A stretch of 64,000 nucleotides of DNA from Fagopyrum homotropicum (GCA_033239125.1 BSWB01000004.1:61689501-61753500); one strand, 5' to 3'; positions 1-9,533 are shown, counted from the first letter of the stretch. Numbers and translations are program-made. The notes: generated by a model from the sequence alone, not told the origin.

Positions 1-870
1 CTTTTCCGTAGTGGCGTAGTTGAGCTGCGCTTCATCTAGCGTCTTGCTAGCATAGTATATGGCATGGGTTCGCCCTTCCTTTCTTTGTCCAAGAACAGCT
101 TCTATAGCTACGTCACTAGCATCGCACATAACCTCAAAGGGAAGATTCCAACCCGGAGGTTGGATAATAGGTGGTGAAATTAGAGCTTCCCGAATCATGT
201 TAAACGCGTCCAAACATTCCTGCGAAAACTCAAAAACTGCATCCTTCATCAATAGATTAGTTAGCGGTTTTGATATTTTAGAGAAGTCTTTTATGAAGCG
301 TCTATAGAATCCGGCATGTCCTAGAAAACTTCTTATCCCTTTCACCGAAGTTGGTGGAGGAAGCTTTTCTATGGTCTCTATCTTAGCTTTATCTACCTCT
401 ATCCCTCTATTAGAGATTAAGTGTCCTAAAACAATGCCTTCCTTAACCATGAATTGACACTTCTCCCAATTAAGAACTAGGTTAGTGTCTTCACACCTTT
501 GTAAAACAAGAGAAAGGTTAGAAAGGCAATTGTCAAAAGAGGAACCGTATACGGAGAAGTCATCCATGAAGACCTCCATGATTTCCTCAATGTATTCGGA
601 GAAGATGGCCATCATGCACCTTTGAAAGGTGGTTGGGGCGTTGCAAAGCCCGAACGGCATTCTCCTATAAGCAAACGTACCCCACGGGCACGTGAATGTG
701 GTCTTCTCCTGATCATCCAGGTGTATCGGAATTTGAAAGAAACCACTATAACCGTCAAGATAGCAAAAGTGCGAATATTGCACTAACCTTTCAAGGATTT
801 GATCGATGAAGGGTAGTGGGAAGTGATCCTTCCTCGTCGCGTTGTTAAGCTTGCGGTAGTCTATGCACAT
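1..870 (-). CDS. pol: Pol fragment, unit 1: reverse transcriptase to start of RNase H (runs off window)
   Basis: 290 codons of the main pol frame are present before the window edge. The RT palm is visible with the first catalytic Asp in YLDGYSGF, the MPFGLCNAPTTFQR block and the catalytic FMDD (about residues 101-104). It ends in the first part of RNase H (CDASDVAIEAVLGQ, where GAVLGQ is usual, so Gly is replaced by Glu). The frame opens directly after a TGA at 871-873 that replaces a Trp codon of the conserved RT entry motif (TGxRMCIDYR). As written it is a broken gene. The complete version is in units 2 and 3. Confidence 0.9.
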   Translation of the reverse strand, partial: MCIDYRKLNNATRKDHFPLPFIDQILERLVQYSHFCYLDGYSGFFQIPIHLDDQEKTTFTCPWGTFAYRRMPFGLCNAPTTFQRCMMAIFSEYIEEIMEVFMDDFSVYGSSFDNCLSNLSLVLQRCEDTNLVLNWEKCQFMVKEGIVLGHLISNRGIEVDKAKIETIEKLPPPTSVKGIRSFLGHAGFYRRFIKDFSKISKPLTNLLMKDAVFEFSQECLDAFNMIREALISPPIIQPPGWNLPFEVMCDASDVAIEAVLGQRKEGRTHAIYYASKTLDEAQLNYATTEK

Positions 871-873
871 CCG

Positions 874-1599
874 TCATCCCGTTACGGTTCGGGTAGGAAT
901 GAGTTCGTTATTCTTGTTGGTGATGACCGTCATTCCTCCCTTCTTCGGAACTACTTGAACCGGACTCACCCACTTGCTATCGGAGATAGGGTAGATGATA
1001 CCTGCATCAAGCAATTTAAGAATTTCCTTCTTGACAACCTCCTTCATGGTCGGATTCAACCGCCTTTGAGGTTGTCTTGAAGTCCTAAAGTCCTCTTCCA
1101 TTAATATTTTATGCATGCATAGGGAAGGTTTGATTCCTACTAAGTCCTCAATAGTATATCCTAAAGCTTTTCTATGTTTCCTAAGGACAACCATGAGCTT
1201 ATTATGTTCATCTATGCTTAGATCAGAACTAACAATAACCGGAAAGGTAGAATTAGGTCCTAGAAAAGCGTACCTTAGATGAGTAGGAAGTGGCTTTAGC
1301 TCCATTGCTTTCGGAGCTTCCAATGGCTCTTGAGGAGCATCCGATGCCTCCTTAGAAGTGTCTAAGGGTGTAGAAGGTGTGGGAGAAGAATCAAAAGAAG
1401 TTGAAGAAGTGGCACGATCACCCTCTTCCACGGCCTGAATCACGGTTTCCCTGCATCCTCCACGGCCGTGGTTTAGGGCGTGGAAAGGAAATACGGTTGC
1501 TCTGTTTCCTCCACGACCGTGTAACCCTCTGGAGTGAGCCACGCTTTGGTTGGTGAAATCCACGGCCGTGAAATATAGTGTATGGCCGTGGATTCTCAC
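874..1599 (-). CDS. Pol fragment, unit 1: protease-RT linker and N-terminal RT
   Basis: This 241-codon frame ends at the TGA that cuts RT. Its C-terminal half carries the RT entry region (VVKKEILKLLDAGIIYPISDSKWVSPVQVVPKKGG). Its first 60 or so residues are read from a palindromic motif module (1432-1600) and contain HGRGG and FHALNHGRGG, which look like translated repeat rather than protein domain. A TAA at 1645-1647 separates it from the protease frame; unit 4 is open at the corresponding codon, so the ancestral gene was continuous here. Confidence 0.85.
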   Translation of the reverse strand: MRIHGHTLYFTAVDFTNQSVAHSRGLHGRGGNRATVFPFHALNHGRGGCRETVIQAVEEGDRATSSTSFDSSPTPSTPLDTSKEASDAPQEPLEAPKAMELKPLPTHLRYAFLGPNSTFPVIVSSDLSIDEHNKLMVVLRKHRKALGYTIEDLVGIKPSLCMHKILMEEDFRTSRQPQRRLNPTMKEVVKKEILKLLDAGIIYPISDSKWVSPVQVVPKKGGMTVITNKNNELIPTRTVTG

Positions 1600-1600
1600 G
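1432..1600. repeat. Palindromic motif module inside the protease-RT coding region (unit 1)
   Basis: A perfect CCACGGCCGTGG lies at 1460-1471, with imperfect copies near 1500, 1560 and 1585 and half-sites CACGGTTT and GGGCGTGGAA between. The order of half-sites and spacers matches the U3 cluster of the LTR (5668-5860), including CCACGCTT followed by a full site and then TATGGCCGT. Copies occur at +10,724 (12156-12324) and +21,449 (22881-23049) and, diverged, at 29858-30030. Confidence 0.85.
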
Positions 1601-1644
1601 TTTTCTGCTTCATCGTGGAGTTTCTCAAAGTCCTCTTCACATAC

Positions 1645-2853
1645 TTACTCTTGTGCTTCTAAGGCTACAATTTCCTCATTGCACTCCTCTTCTTCCCCTA
1701 CATTCATTAGACTCATAGTAATAACCTTTTGCAAAGGATCCTTGAAGAGAATAGCACTTACCTCCTCTCTAGACAACCCTTCTTCATCTTGGATATTGAA
1801 TATATCCTCATCAAAGATTGGCTCCTTCACTAGAGTGGAAAGAACGAACTCTACCTTCTCTTCTCCTATGTCAAAGGCGAGTCTAGCATTCTTGCAATCG
1901 ACTATGCAGCCGGGAGTTGCAAGAAACGGTCTTCCGAGTATGATCGGGACCGGACTATCTGCAAGAATGTAAAGCACAACAAAATCAATGGGAACAAAGA
2001 ATTTACCTAGCTTGACTGGGACGTCTTCCACAATACCGACGGGACGAGTGATGGATCGATCCGCCATGTACAACGTCATCTTCACCGGTTTAGGGTCGCC
2101 TAAACCGATCTTCCTACATAATGCAAGTGGTATGATGCTCACACTTGCTCCCAAGTCACATAACGCATCATATGTGACATCTCCCACTCCTATGGGAATG
2201 CAAAATGACCCCGGATCTTTTAGCTTGGGGGGCATTTTCTCCTTCATGGTCTTGATGAGATCCGAAGAATCCGAACTCATCTTAACCTCTCCAAAATCCT
2301 CGAACTTTCTCTTGTTAGAGAGGATTTCCTTTAAGAACTTGCCATAAGCCGGCATACCTACAATAGCATCAATGAAAGGTATATTAATATGCAGCTTGCT
2401 CATGAGTTCTATAAACTTACCAAATTGTTTATCTAGACGCGCTCTTGCTCTAGATTGAGGGAATGGTAGGGGAGGTTTGTAAGCCGGAGGAGGAACGTAG
2501 ACATCTTCCTTCCCTTTCTCTTTGTCTTTCTCAACGGAGACTTCAACAAACTTAGGTTGCGGATCGGTGGTAGTCACTCCGCTCCTAGTTGTGATTGCCA
2601 TCACCCTTCCCTTTGGGTTGTCCTCCGTTTTTCCTGGAAGTTTCCCTTGATTCCTAGGAACTTCCTCCGCTTGGCTGAACATTTGGTTTTCTAAAACCTT
2701 TTGGGCTTTATCAACCTTAGAAATTTGATCATCAACCTTAATGATGCAGTTCTCCAAACCTTGAAGATTTCCCAAAATCGTTTCCAACATGGGATCGGGC
2801 TTTTCCTTCCCCGAAGTGTTTCCTCCATTAGATGTTTGCCCCTGGCTTTTCAA
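1645..2853 (-). CDS. Gag C-terminus and aspartic protease, unit 1
   Basis: 402 codons. The protease active site is CDLGASVSIIP at about residue 233, the DLGAS form typical of Athila/Tat proteases, followed by the flap region and ILGRPFL at about residue 305. The first 130 residues are a linker with charged repeats and the TTRSG block that often precedes protease in this group. It is separated from gag by one TAA codon near 2900, where unit 4 has a Tyr codon. Unit 1 reads SITRPVG where units 2 and 3 read SITHPVG. Confidence 0.88.
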   Translation of the reverse strand: MKSQGQTSNGGNTSGKEKPDPMLETILGNLQGLENCIIKVDDQISKVDKAQKVLENQMFSQAEEVPRNQGKLPGKTEDNPKGRVMAITTRSGVTTTDPQPKFVEVSVEKDKEKGKEDVYVPPPAYKPPLPFPQSRARARLDKQFGKFIELMSKLHINIPFIDAIVGMPAYGKFLKEILSNKRKFEDFGEVKMSSDSSDLIKTMKEKMPPKLKDPGSFCIPIGVGDVTYDALCDLGASVSIIPLALCRKIGLGDPKPVKMTLYMADRSITRPVGIVEDVPVKLGKFFVPIDFVVLYILADSPVPIILGRPFLATPGCIVDCKNARLAFDIGEEKVEFVLSTLVKEPIFDEDIFNIQDEEGLSREEVSAILFKDPLQKVITMSLMNVGEEEECNEEIVALEAQE

Positions 2854-2901
2854 AGGAGTAGAGGAAGAGGAAGGTGGAGTTAGTGAATTCGAATTGGAAG
2901 G

Positions 2902-4305
2902 TTAAGAGTTACCGGAGTTTTGTCGATTGGAGCGCCAATTGTTGTTGTTTGAACCCCTATTGTTGTTCCAATTATTGTTCCGGTTGTTATTGTTGCCATT
3001 CCAATTATTTCGGTTATTGTTCCGGTTATTGTTGTTGTTGCGGTTTGTATTCTCACCACCATTGTTGTTGTTGCCCAAGTAGCCAACATCTTTTCCTTGT
3101 TGCTTTGGAAAGTTGGTCTTGATAGCTTCCTTCAACTCTTTGATCTCATTGTTGAGGGAGAAAATTTGATTTTGAGCTTCATGTGTGAGCTTTGCTCCTT
3201 GCTCCACACGATTTCCCTCTACCTTCCGGTGAGAATACTTCTCTATGACCCTTGCTTGCTTCTCAATGAAGTCCCAAGCGTCATCTTCTCTCATGTCCAT
3301 GAATGTACCACATGAGAGGGATTGGAGCTTGAATTGTGTCTCCACATCCAGCCCCTTATAGTATATCTCCAAAAGTACGAGTTTGGATATGCCATGATGA
3401 GGACAATCCAAGAGCAAATTCTGAAACCTTTCCCAAGATTGAAACAAACTTTTGTTAGATCTCATGGAAAATGCATTAATCTTACCTCTAAGTTCCGCCG
3501 TTTTGGATGGCGGAAAGAACTTAGTGAGGAACTCCGCGGAAAGGTCTTCCCACGTGTCTAGTTTCCCACTAGGAAGAGCTTGGTACCAAGACAATGCTTT
3601 CCCCTTCAAGGAGAAGAAGAAAAGCTTGAGCTTATAGTTGTTGGTAGTCGCGTTCTTCGGCCTCATTGTCTCCATCATACACTCAAAGTTTTGTAAGTGT
3701 TGGTGTGGAGATTCAGCGCTTGTTCCGCCAAATTGGTTTTGGCGAATAAGAGTAATGACTTGAGGGTTGAAGCTAAACCCTTGTACATCATCAGCATCAA
3801 AGTTCACACCTAAACGGCGTGGTTGCTGTGTTGGATCCATCCTTTGGCCAAGAGTTCTTGGCTCCTCATCCACACGTTCGATCCTTGCATTCCTAGGTGG
3901 AACACGGCGATTAGCAGCTGCCCGTGAATGGAATGGATTCACATTGATCATTGGATCAATTTCCTCTAGCGGTGGCATGGAGGAGTCGCTATCCTCATTG
4001 GATGAGTTGGCTCTAACCGATCTTCCCGGTCTCCTCCTTCTCTTTTTCTCCTTAAGGTTGTTTATCTCCAACCTCATTTGGAACATCATGTCCGTTAGAT
4101 CGTCAACTTTCATTTGATGACGATCCGTTTCTTCCCTTGGTGTCTTCTCACTCCATTGGAGTTGAGTTTTTTTGTCCGCTAACTCCGATTGAAGATCACG
4201 TTCGTTTTCTTCAGCCATCTTCTTTTCCTTACGTTTTTGCCTTAAAGTCCTCTCAAGCTCTTGATCAAGAGGTAAGAGATCCTCGGTGTTCCTAGACCTG
4301 CGCAT
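2902..4305 (-). CDS. gag: Gag, unit 1
   Basis: 467 codons starting MRRSRNTEDLLPL. Residues 12-90 look like a highly charged coiled coil, followed by a basic run (KEKKRRRRPGR). The Retrotrans_gag core lies at about 165-350, with ALSWYQALPSG, DTWEDLSAEFL, FQSWERFQNLLL and YKGL. The tail from about 408 is Asn-rich (NNNN, NNNRNN), and I see no CCHC zinc knuckle. The frame stops at an internal TAA that in unit 4 is TAT (Tyr), so this is a truncated gag-pro product. Unit-specific residues are KFFPPSK and SNKSL, where units 2-3 have KFFAPSK and SNESL. It would form the virus-like particle. Confidence 0.92.
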   Translation of the reverse strand: MRRSRNTEDLLPLDQELERTLRQKRKEKKMAEENERDLQSELADKKTQLQWSEKTPREETDRHQMKVDDLTDMMFQMRLEINNLKEKKRRRRPGRSVRANSSNEDSDSSMPPLEEIDPMINVNPFHSRAAANRRVPPRNARIERVDEEPRTLGQRMDPTQQPRRLGVNFDADDVQGFSFNPQVITLIRQNQFGGTSAESPHQHLQNFECMMETMRPKNATTNNYKLKLFFFSLKGKALSWYQALPSGKLDTWEDLSAEFLTKFFPPSKTAELRGKINAFSMRSNKSLFQSWERFQNLLLDCPHHGISKLVLLEIYYKGLDVETQFKLQSLSCGTFMDMREDDAWDFIEKQARVIEKYSHRKVEGNRVEQGAKLTHEAQNQIFSLNNEIKELKEAIKTNFPKQQGKDVGYLGNNNNGGENTNRNNNNNRNNNRNNWNGNNNNRNNNWNNNRGSNNNNWRSNRQNSGNS

Positions 4306-4380
4306 GCACTCAAAGAGATATCAAATAACAAGGGAGAAGCTCCCTAGCTTGACAACCGATAACCGAATTCGGCTTAGACC

Positions 4381-4401
4381 AAATCCCCGGCAACGGCGCC
4401 A
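4381..4401 (-). other. Primer binding site, unit 1 (tRNA-Asp type)
   Basis: The minus strand reads TGGCGCCGTTGCCGGGGATT, the primer site reported for the Athila/Calypso group (complementary to the 3' end of tRNA-Asp). It lies 6 bp inside the LTR edge. Confidence 0.88.
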
Positions 4402-5007
4402 AAAACTTGTTCGCACTTAGCGTGCGTGCAAATAAGCTTTAATTATAAAACTAGAAATCAAGCTAGCGAACCCGCAGTGTACGGATCGATATAGTTGAGC
4501 AAGAATTCCAGAGTATCGAACACATGGATTTGGGGGGTTAAATCCAGTTATAAATCGTCAAGCAAGTAAATGTATGAGCTTTGCAAATATATTGGGAAAA
4601 CAACAACCCTAAAGATCCAGGTGTCTAATTGTGGCAATCGATTCAAGATATACTAAAGAATTAAGGACAGAGTTAAGGCATGCAAAGGTATACGAATGTA
4701 AGGTAATCGTACGATGAAGTTCCAAAAACCTTATATGACTCACCTACAAGACACTCTCTATAAAGGTTGTTGAGGCTTCAGTATAGAAAGGTTCTAAAGG
4801 TAAGAATTAATGTCAAATACCCAAACTTGTAATCCAAGGATCATTACTAACTAAACCGATTAAGGTTGTGACACTCGAAATCGAAGTAGAGGTTGTTGAG
4901 GCTTCACTACTACCTAGAAAAGGCAAGCCAAGACTAAGTTAAAGCAAATCTTTAACTTTGGATTAAAGTAAAAGCAAGGTTCGTAAATTGACACAAATAA
5001 CGGGTGG

Positions 5008-5053
5008 TTCTTGAGTTCCACGGCCGTGGAAGCTCAAGAACAGACCGTGGTTT
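5008..5053. repeat. Long palindrome in LTR1 (R/U5 side)
   Basis: The arms TTCTTGAG and CTCAAGAA flank TTCCACGGCCGTGGAA with one extra G, giving an almost perfect 33-bp hairpin. It is followed by the half-site AGACCGTGGTTT. Equivalent copies lie at 15732-15777, 26457-26502 and near 33438-33484. Confidence 0.85.
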
Positions 5054-5583
5054 AAGGTTGTCGGCGATTCTCTCTAACTCTCAGGGTCCAATCTGTTTAC
5101 GATCGATCTATCATCATCTAAGCCACAACTATCAACCCTTCACCTTAGAATTGTTAAAGGGTTCTAGCCAACAATAATCATATTGATATCAAATTCAAGG
5201 TTTAAAAGAATGAAAGATGAAAACTTCCGAAAACTTTCAATAACTTTAAAGTCAATCTCAAATCCACAAATCAAGAACAATAACGTCAATAGATTTGGAA
5301 TAATGCAACAATCACGAATCTTAGATAAGAAGGAAGAACGGGATGTCAATCCGTCTTCTAAATCAAACCTAAATGAGAAGCGAAATCTTCTCACGAACAA
5401 TCTTCCCAATCTTCCACTCTTCCATCAATCCTGAAATCTCAAGGGTAGAACGCAAATCTCTCAATCACAATCTCCGCAAGATGTGAAATTAGGGCAATTC
5501 CAAAGTGCAATCGGAAATGCGTCTAAGCGTAAGCGAAGGTGTAGTGCGTCTAAGCAGAGGTGACGGAATCTCTCTTCGTCCGT

Positions 5584-5593
5584 CCTTTTATAG
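5584..5593 (-). promoter_or_regulatory. TATA box of LTR1
   Basis: The minus strand reads CTATAAAAGG, a canonical plant TATA box, about 550 bp from the LTR 5' end. Transcription would start roughly 30 bp downstream, near 5550, and run leftward into gag. Inferred from motif and position only. Confidence 0.6.
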
Positions 5594-5667
5594 TGTAAGA
5601 TAAAATATCGGCCCGGCCCAATCTCGTAAAAGATCGTGGCTTAAAGTGTGGCGAAAAAGATCGCCAA

Positions 5668-5860
5668 GATCACGGTCGTGGAAGGGTTCCACGACCGTAA
5701 TTTAGAGCGTGGAAAGTGTCACGGTTTGACACAACTCTTCCACGGCCGTAGAAGTTGCTGGAATGAACCACGCTTCCCTTGCCAAGGTTCCACGGCCGTG
5801 GACTTGAACGTGGAATGTAGTACAGCCGTATTTTAGAGCGTGGTTTAGGGCTAGAACGTG
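5668..5860. repeat. Palindromic motif cluster in U3 of LTR1
   Basis: This run contains CACGGTCGTGG, CCACGACCGT, CCACGGCCGTAG, a perfect CCACGGCCGTGG at 5790-5801 and several GCGTGG half-sites, centred about 350 bp from the LTR 5' end. It lies upstream of the TATA box in element orientation. Equivalent clusters are at 16392-16584, 27117-27309 and about 34078-34255. Confidence 0.85.
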
Positions 5861-6139
5861 ATTCTTCCTTTCCTCGTGCCATTCTTCAAGTTAGCACATC
5901 CTCAGCTCCTAGGAATGTCCTCAATTCATGGACATGCTCAATCAAACTCCATCCTTGCTCAATTCCGTTCGGAAATAGCTCTTAATTGCCTACAATCAAC
6001 ATAAAACTTGTGTAGATCTCTATATCGAATTATAGACAAACTAGCTCACAAATGCATCAATGCTTAATCAATGACTATCAATATGGATGTAATACACTTA
6101 GAAAATGTGCCTAAAATATCACAATATTTCATGCTAACA

Positions 6140-7502
6140 AATAACCCCATACTTGCCACTTGCTTGTCCCTAAGCAAGGTCTTTCAAAAGCTTTAGAAAC
6201 AAAAGTTAGGATGAAATATGTGTACCTTCTCAAAGCAAAACTTCTTTTGGATGAATGCGCCTTCTAATCAATAGATCATTCTCAAATCTTGCTTCATTCG
6301 TTCATAAGACTTTCATACACTTAATCAAAGAGTAAAGAGTAAAGAAAGCTCATGAATCAATTAAAATTCCATACAAACATCATAACCTTCAAACATTATC
6401 AAAATCAATCATAAGAAACTTCAATTTAGATCACCAAGTCATATAACATTCTTTTGATCTTAAGGACTTTCAAAAAGGTCTAGAATGTGGAAAGGGAAGG
6501 AAAACTTTAAGGAATGTGGTGCATGAATCCGGGAAAGTGGATAACTACTCTTTTCTTCTTCTCTTGCGGTTCCCGCAACACTTTCAACTTAGAGCTTCGC
6601 TCTCTTCCTTTCATTTTTCGACTTTACTTTTGGAGTTATGGATAGAGGTGCACAAAAACCAAAGCCTAGGAGATTGGCGTTTCTCAATTGTTATGAGATG
6701 CCTCAAACCCTTAGCGCACATACCATAATCCGCTAGGAATATCGCTCAATCCGACTTTGGCAAGACACAAACACCCGGCTATGTGAATGGTGCCGAGTTA
6801 CTCATCATCATGATTGACTTCCCCAAACCTACAATTTCTTTCTATTATTTTGATTGCAATTAATTGCTTTCATGGCCCTCCCACATCAAACATGCCAATA
6901 TCAATCAACTCCTCCAAATTCCCGGATAGGTAAAGGAGGCCATAATTTCAATGAGGGGCTAAATGATCAAAGAAAGAAGAAGGACAATCGAATTGCCTTA
7001 ATCATCTCAACAAGAAGTATAAGAACTTATAGTGTGATTTCAACCTTATTATCTCAACATGATTTAAGTAACATTCATCACATTATGAAACTTGCAAAAG
7101 AGGTATAATCAACTCATTCAATTTCTTTTCAATTCACTATTCGTTTAAGCATGCAATTGTCATCAAACTCAATTCACAAGTAGTGATTATCATAGAAATC
7201 ATCTCTATCCTTAGCAGCACAAAATTTTCAAAATTTTTCAATTTTTATGGGTTTTTCAAACTCTTTTTTTTTTTCATGCAATGCAATAATGAAACGTGTA
7301 ACAACATATTGAACATGCAAGATAGTCTCAATAGAAGCAATCAAAGTGAGTAAGAGTTATTACAACTTTTAGTCACACCCCACCCCATACTTGGAACAAA
7401 CATTGTCCCTAATGTTCAAATAAAAGAAAGAAAAGAAAAGAAAGAAAGAAAAAGACTCACAAAATGGCGGTGGAGCGGCTAAACTGTCGATCCTCAATGT
7501 CG
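6140..7502 (-). other. Unit 2 3' untranslated region with polypurine tracts
   Basis: No coding frame is supported here. Next to the LTR, the minus strand reads AAGTATGGGGTTATT, the likely polypurine tract. A second purine-rich tract, AAGTATGGGGTGGGGTGTG, lies at about 7375-7393, resembling the pre-3'-region tract seen in Athila/Tat elements. A poly-pyrimidine T-run (about 7264) and an AAGAAAG-rich stretch (7424-7452) also occur. Confidence 0.6.
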
Positions 7503-8444
7503 TCACTGTGGTGGAGGCGGGAATGGAGAGAAGCTAGGATCGTAGTACTGCCCGAACTTCTGGCGGTAGAAATCCCTCATCATATGGTCGAGGTCGTCCA
7601 TGCGTCCATCTCTAGCGTCGGCTCGAATCTCCAATGCTCCCACTCTATCAGAAAGGCTAGTAGCCCACTCTGGCATCTGCTCATACCAACCTGGATCTTG
7701 GCTATACCACCCCGGTGCATCTGACGGTGCTGGTGCTGGTGTTGGTGGTGCCTGAGTAGACCATGGTGGTGGAGCTCCGTACCACGCAGGAGGGGTCTCC
7801 ATCCAAGTGGGTCTCTCGCTCACGCTGGCGCGGCGAGAAGATGAACCTGAAGCTCTGGCGGGACGTGGACACATCAGAAGCTATGTCCGGCTGATCCGGA
7901 AACGTGCCAAAATCCTGCTCGGCTCCTCCTCCTCCCTCATATGGATCTCTCATCTCCTCCTCCTCAACTACAGGTGGTGGTGGGACATATGGAGGGGCTG
8001 CAATCCTGTTCGCATGCATAGACAGCGAACGTCTCCTTCCAATTATGGCGTCCAACCATAATGGAATACTCTGGGAGCCACTCAATCCCCCTCCCCGTCC
8101 TGCTCTCCCATGGCATAGCTGCATAAGGTGGACCTCTATGGGTAGGAAAGATGAGACCTCTAGTCATGAAGGCCTGGAGTCCTAGGGGTACGAGGTGATA
8201 GTGATGAAGTTGATGATGGAGGTGAAGGGGAGAAAGGTGGTGGTGCTCTAGAGGATGAAGAGGAAGAGGGGTTACCCTTCCTCTTTTTATTATTATCTTT
8301 CTCCTTGTTCTTATCCTTATTTCTCCCAGAAACTCTCCTCACAAAATCCATTACTGTTGAAAACCACGGTCTGTTCTTGGTGTTCCACGGCCGTGGAAGT
8401 GACAGAGACCGTGGTTCGTCTCGACTTTTCTCAAAACTCAGCAA
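7503..8444 (-). pseudogene. Extra 3' ORF of the Athila-like element, unit 2 (proline-rich, frameshifted)
   Basis: This lies between integrase and the 3' LTR, where Athila elements carry an additional ORF. It is read in pieces. The first piece (8444-8160) has a Lys-rich run and a Ser/Pro-rich tract ending PRTPRTPGLHD. The second (8167-7964) has AAMPWESRTGRGIEWLPEYS. The third (8124-7702) has APPYVPPPPVVEEEE, and the last (7874-7503) has tryptophan/proline repeats and a heptad-like DRVGALEIRADARDGRMDDLDHMM that could be a short coiled coil. At least three frame changes are needed. One is an 11-bp deletion near 7870 relative to unit 4. I see no signal peptide or membrane segment, so env is not supported; function unknown. 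Confidence 0.6.
8360..8416. repeat. Nested palindrome upstream of the extra ORF (unit 2)
   Basis: AACCACGGTCT and AGACCGTGGTT form outer arms around a central TTCCACGGCCGTGGAA (core 8385-8396). It closely resembles the LTR palindrome at 5008. It repeats at 19085-19141; in unit 4 it is removed by the pol deletion. Confidence 0.85.
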
Positions 8445-9179
8445 TCAACAACCAAACTCAGCAATCAAGCAGTCCTAGACTAATTTCTTCCAATTTCAAT
8501 CAGTTCTCCTATAAATGCTAGCAAAAATGAAGCTGAATTGACAAAGATAGAGAAGAGCGGAAAAAACCTAGGTTTCGGATTTTAAAATCCGAATTCTGCG
8601 TTCCTTGGTGATTTGCCGCTCGATTTGTTGCTTGGATCTTGTTGGTGATCGGATTTGCTTCAGTTTGGGTCGAAGAATCATTGAAAACGATTAACGAATG
8701 AGGATTTGAGGGTAGAGGCGTGATTTCGGCGAAGAGGGCGTGGAATTTGGTTTTGTGGTGTGTTTTTGTGAAGAACGTGGTTTATATAGTGGCCGGCAAA
8801 ATTTTTGAAAACCACGGTCTATCGGGGGGTTCCACGGCCGTGGAATTGTACGGAACCTTGGTTTTGGTTATTTTTCAAAGGTTTTTGGAAATTACGGTCA
8901 CTGTAGCTGTCACGACCATGGTTTAGGCCGTGGAACGCTCTGTAATGCTCCAAAGTCCAAGTTTCGTCACTTTTCTTCAAAATTACTCTTCCCCTTTCCT
9001 TTTCCATTGTTCCTACATCCAAAAACACGAACATACCGGAAGGAATCGAAGGCAAAACAAAGAAAAAACGTCTAAACTAAGCTAAACTATGAATCGAAAA
9101 CAAAAACGTAAATGCAATACCTTGGGTTGCCTCCCAAGAAGCGCTTTGTTTAAGGTCCATAGCTAGACCAATTTCGCAC
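8445..9179 (-). other. Non-coding spacer between integrase and the extra ORF (unit 2)
   Basis: No supported gene. It holds a further palindromic cluster (8808-8937) with a perfect TTCCACGGCCGTGGAA at 8830-8845 and degenerate half-sites ACCTTGG, CACGACCATGG and GGCCGTGGAA. The AT palindrome GGATTTTAAAATCC (8577-8590) also lies here. The equivalent spacer in unit 3 is 19170-19904; unit 4 lacks it. Confidence 0.6.
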
Positions 9180-9515
9180 TTATTCGAGTGCGGTGGGCGC
9201 GAACTCTTCAGCTTGGAGTTCCGGTGTATACTTCTTGAGTCGTTGACCGTTCACCTTAAAGCTTCCGCCCGCTTCACCCCATACTTCAACTGCACCATGG
9301 GGGAAAATACGTTTGATTAGAAAAGGTCCGGTCCAACGAGATTTAAGCTTACCTGGAAAGAGAAGAAGCCTTGAATTGAAGAGGAGAACTTGATCTCCTT
9401 CTTTGAAGGCCTTTGGAATGATATGCTTATCATGCCAACACTTTGCTCTCTCCTTATAAATCTTGGCGTTTTCATAGGCGTTCAAGCGGAGTTCTTCAAG
9501 CTCCTTAAGGTTCAA
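9180..9515 (-). CDS. Integrase C-terminal fragment, unit 2
   Basis: 111 codons of the integrase C-terminal region: LNELEELR-like helix, then GDQVLLFNSRLLLFPGKLKSRWTGPFLIKRIFPHGAVEV, the GPY/F-type module of Ty3/gypsy integrases. It is cut from the main integrase by a TAA at 9534-9536 in a region that is normally continuous (NFSMK followed by AGEK). It ends in TPELQAEEFAPTALE, the true end of pol. Confidence 0.88.
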   Translation of the reverse strand: MNLKELEELRLNAYENAKIYKERAKCWHDKHIIPKAFKEGDQVLLFNSRLLLFPGKLKSRWTGPFLIKRIFPHGAVEVWGEAGGSFKVNGQRLKKYTPELQAEEFAPTALE

Positions 9516-9533
9516 GAGATGCTTCTCTCCCGC

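Larger units (their letters stand above)
4408..6139 (-). repeat. LTR1 of Athila-like array (1732 bp)
   Basis: The left boundary is TG at 4408, six bases beyond the primer-site complement. The right boundary is CA at 6138-6139, fixed by the array end at 34549 where the same GCTAACA terminus meets foreign DNA. On the minus strand it starts TGTTAGCATGAAATATTG. It contains a TATA box (5584-5593) and two palindromic CCACGGCCGTGG clusters (5008-5053 and 5668-5860). It is nearly identical to LTR2. Confidence 0.93.

Noticed and set aside
2874..3122. Plus-strand cysteine-rich frame (CCCLNPYCC, CSGCYCC) resembling a small secreted peptide; repeated in each unit
   Set aside because: It is the exact antisense of the Asn codon repeats in gag, so the Cys pattern is a by-product.
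7503..8444. Envelope gene in the classical post-pol position of Athila-type elements
   Set aside because: No signal peptide, membrane segment or Cys pattern is visible in any frame; the region is proline-rich and frameshifted.
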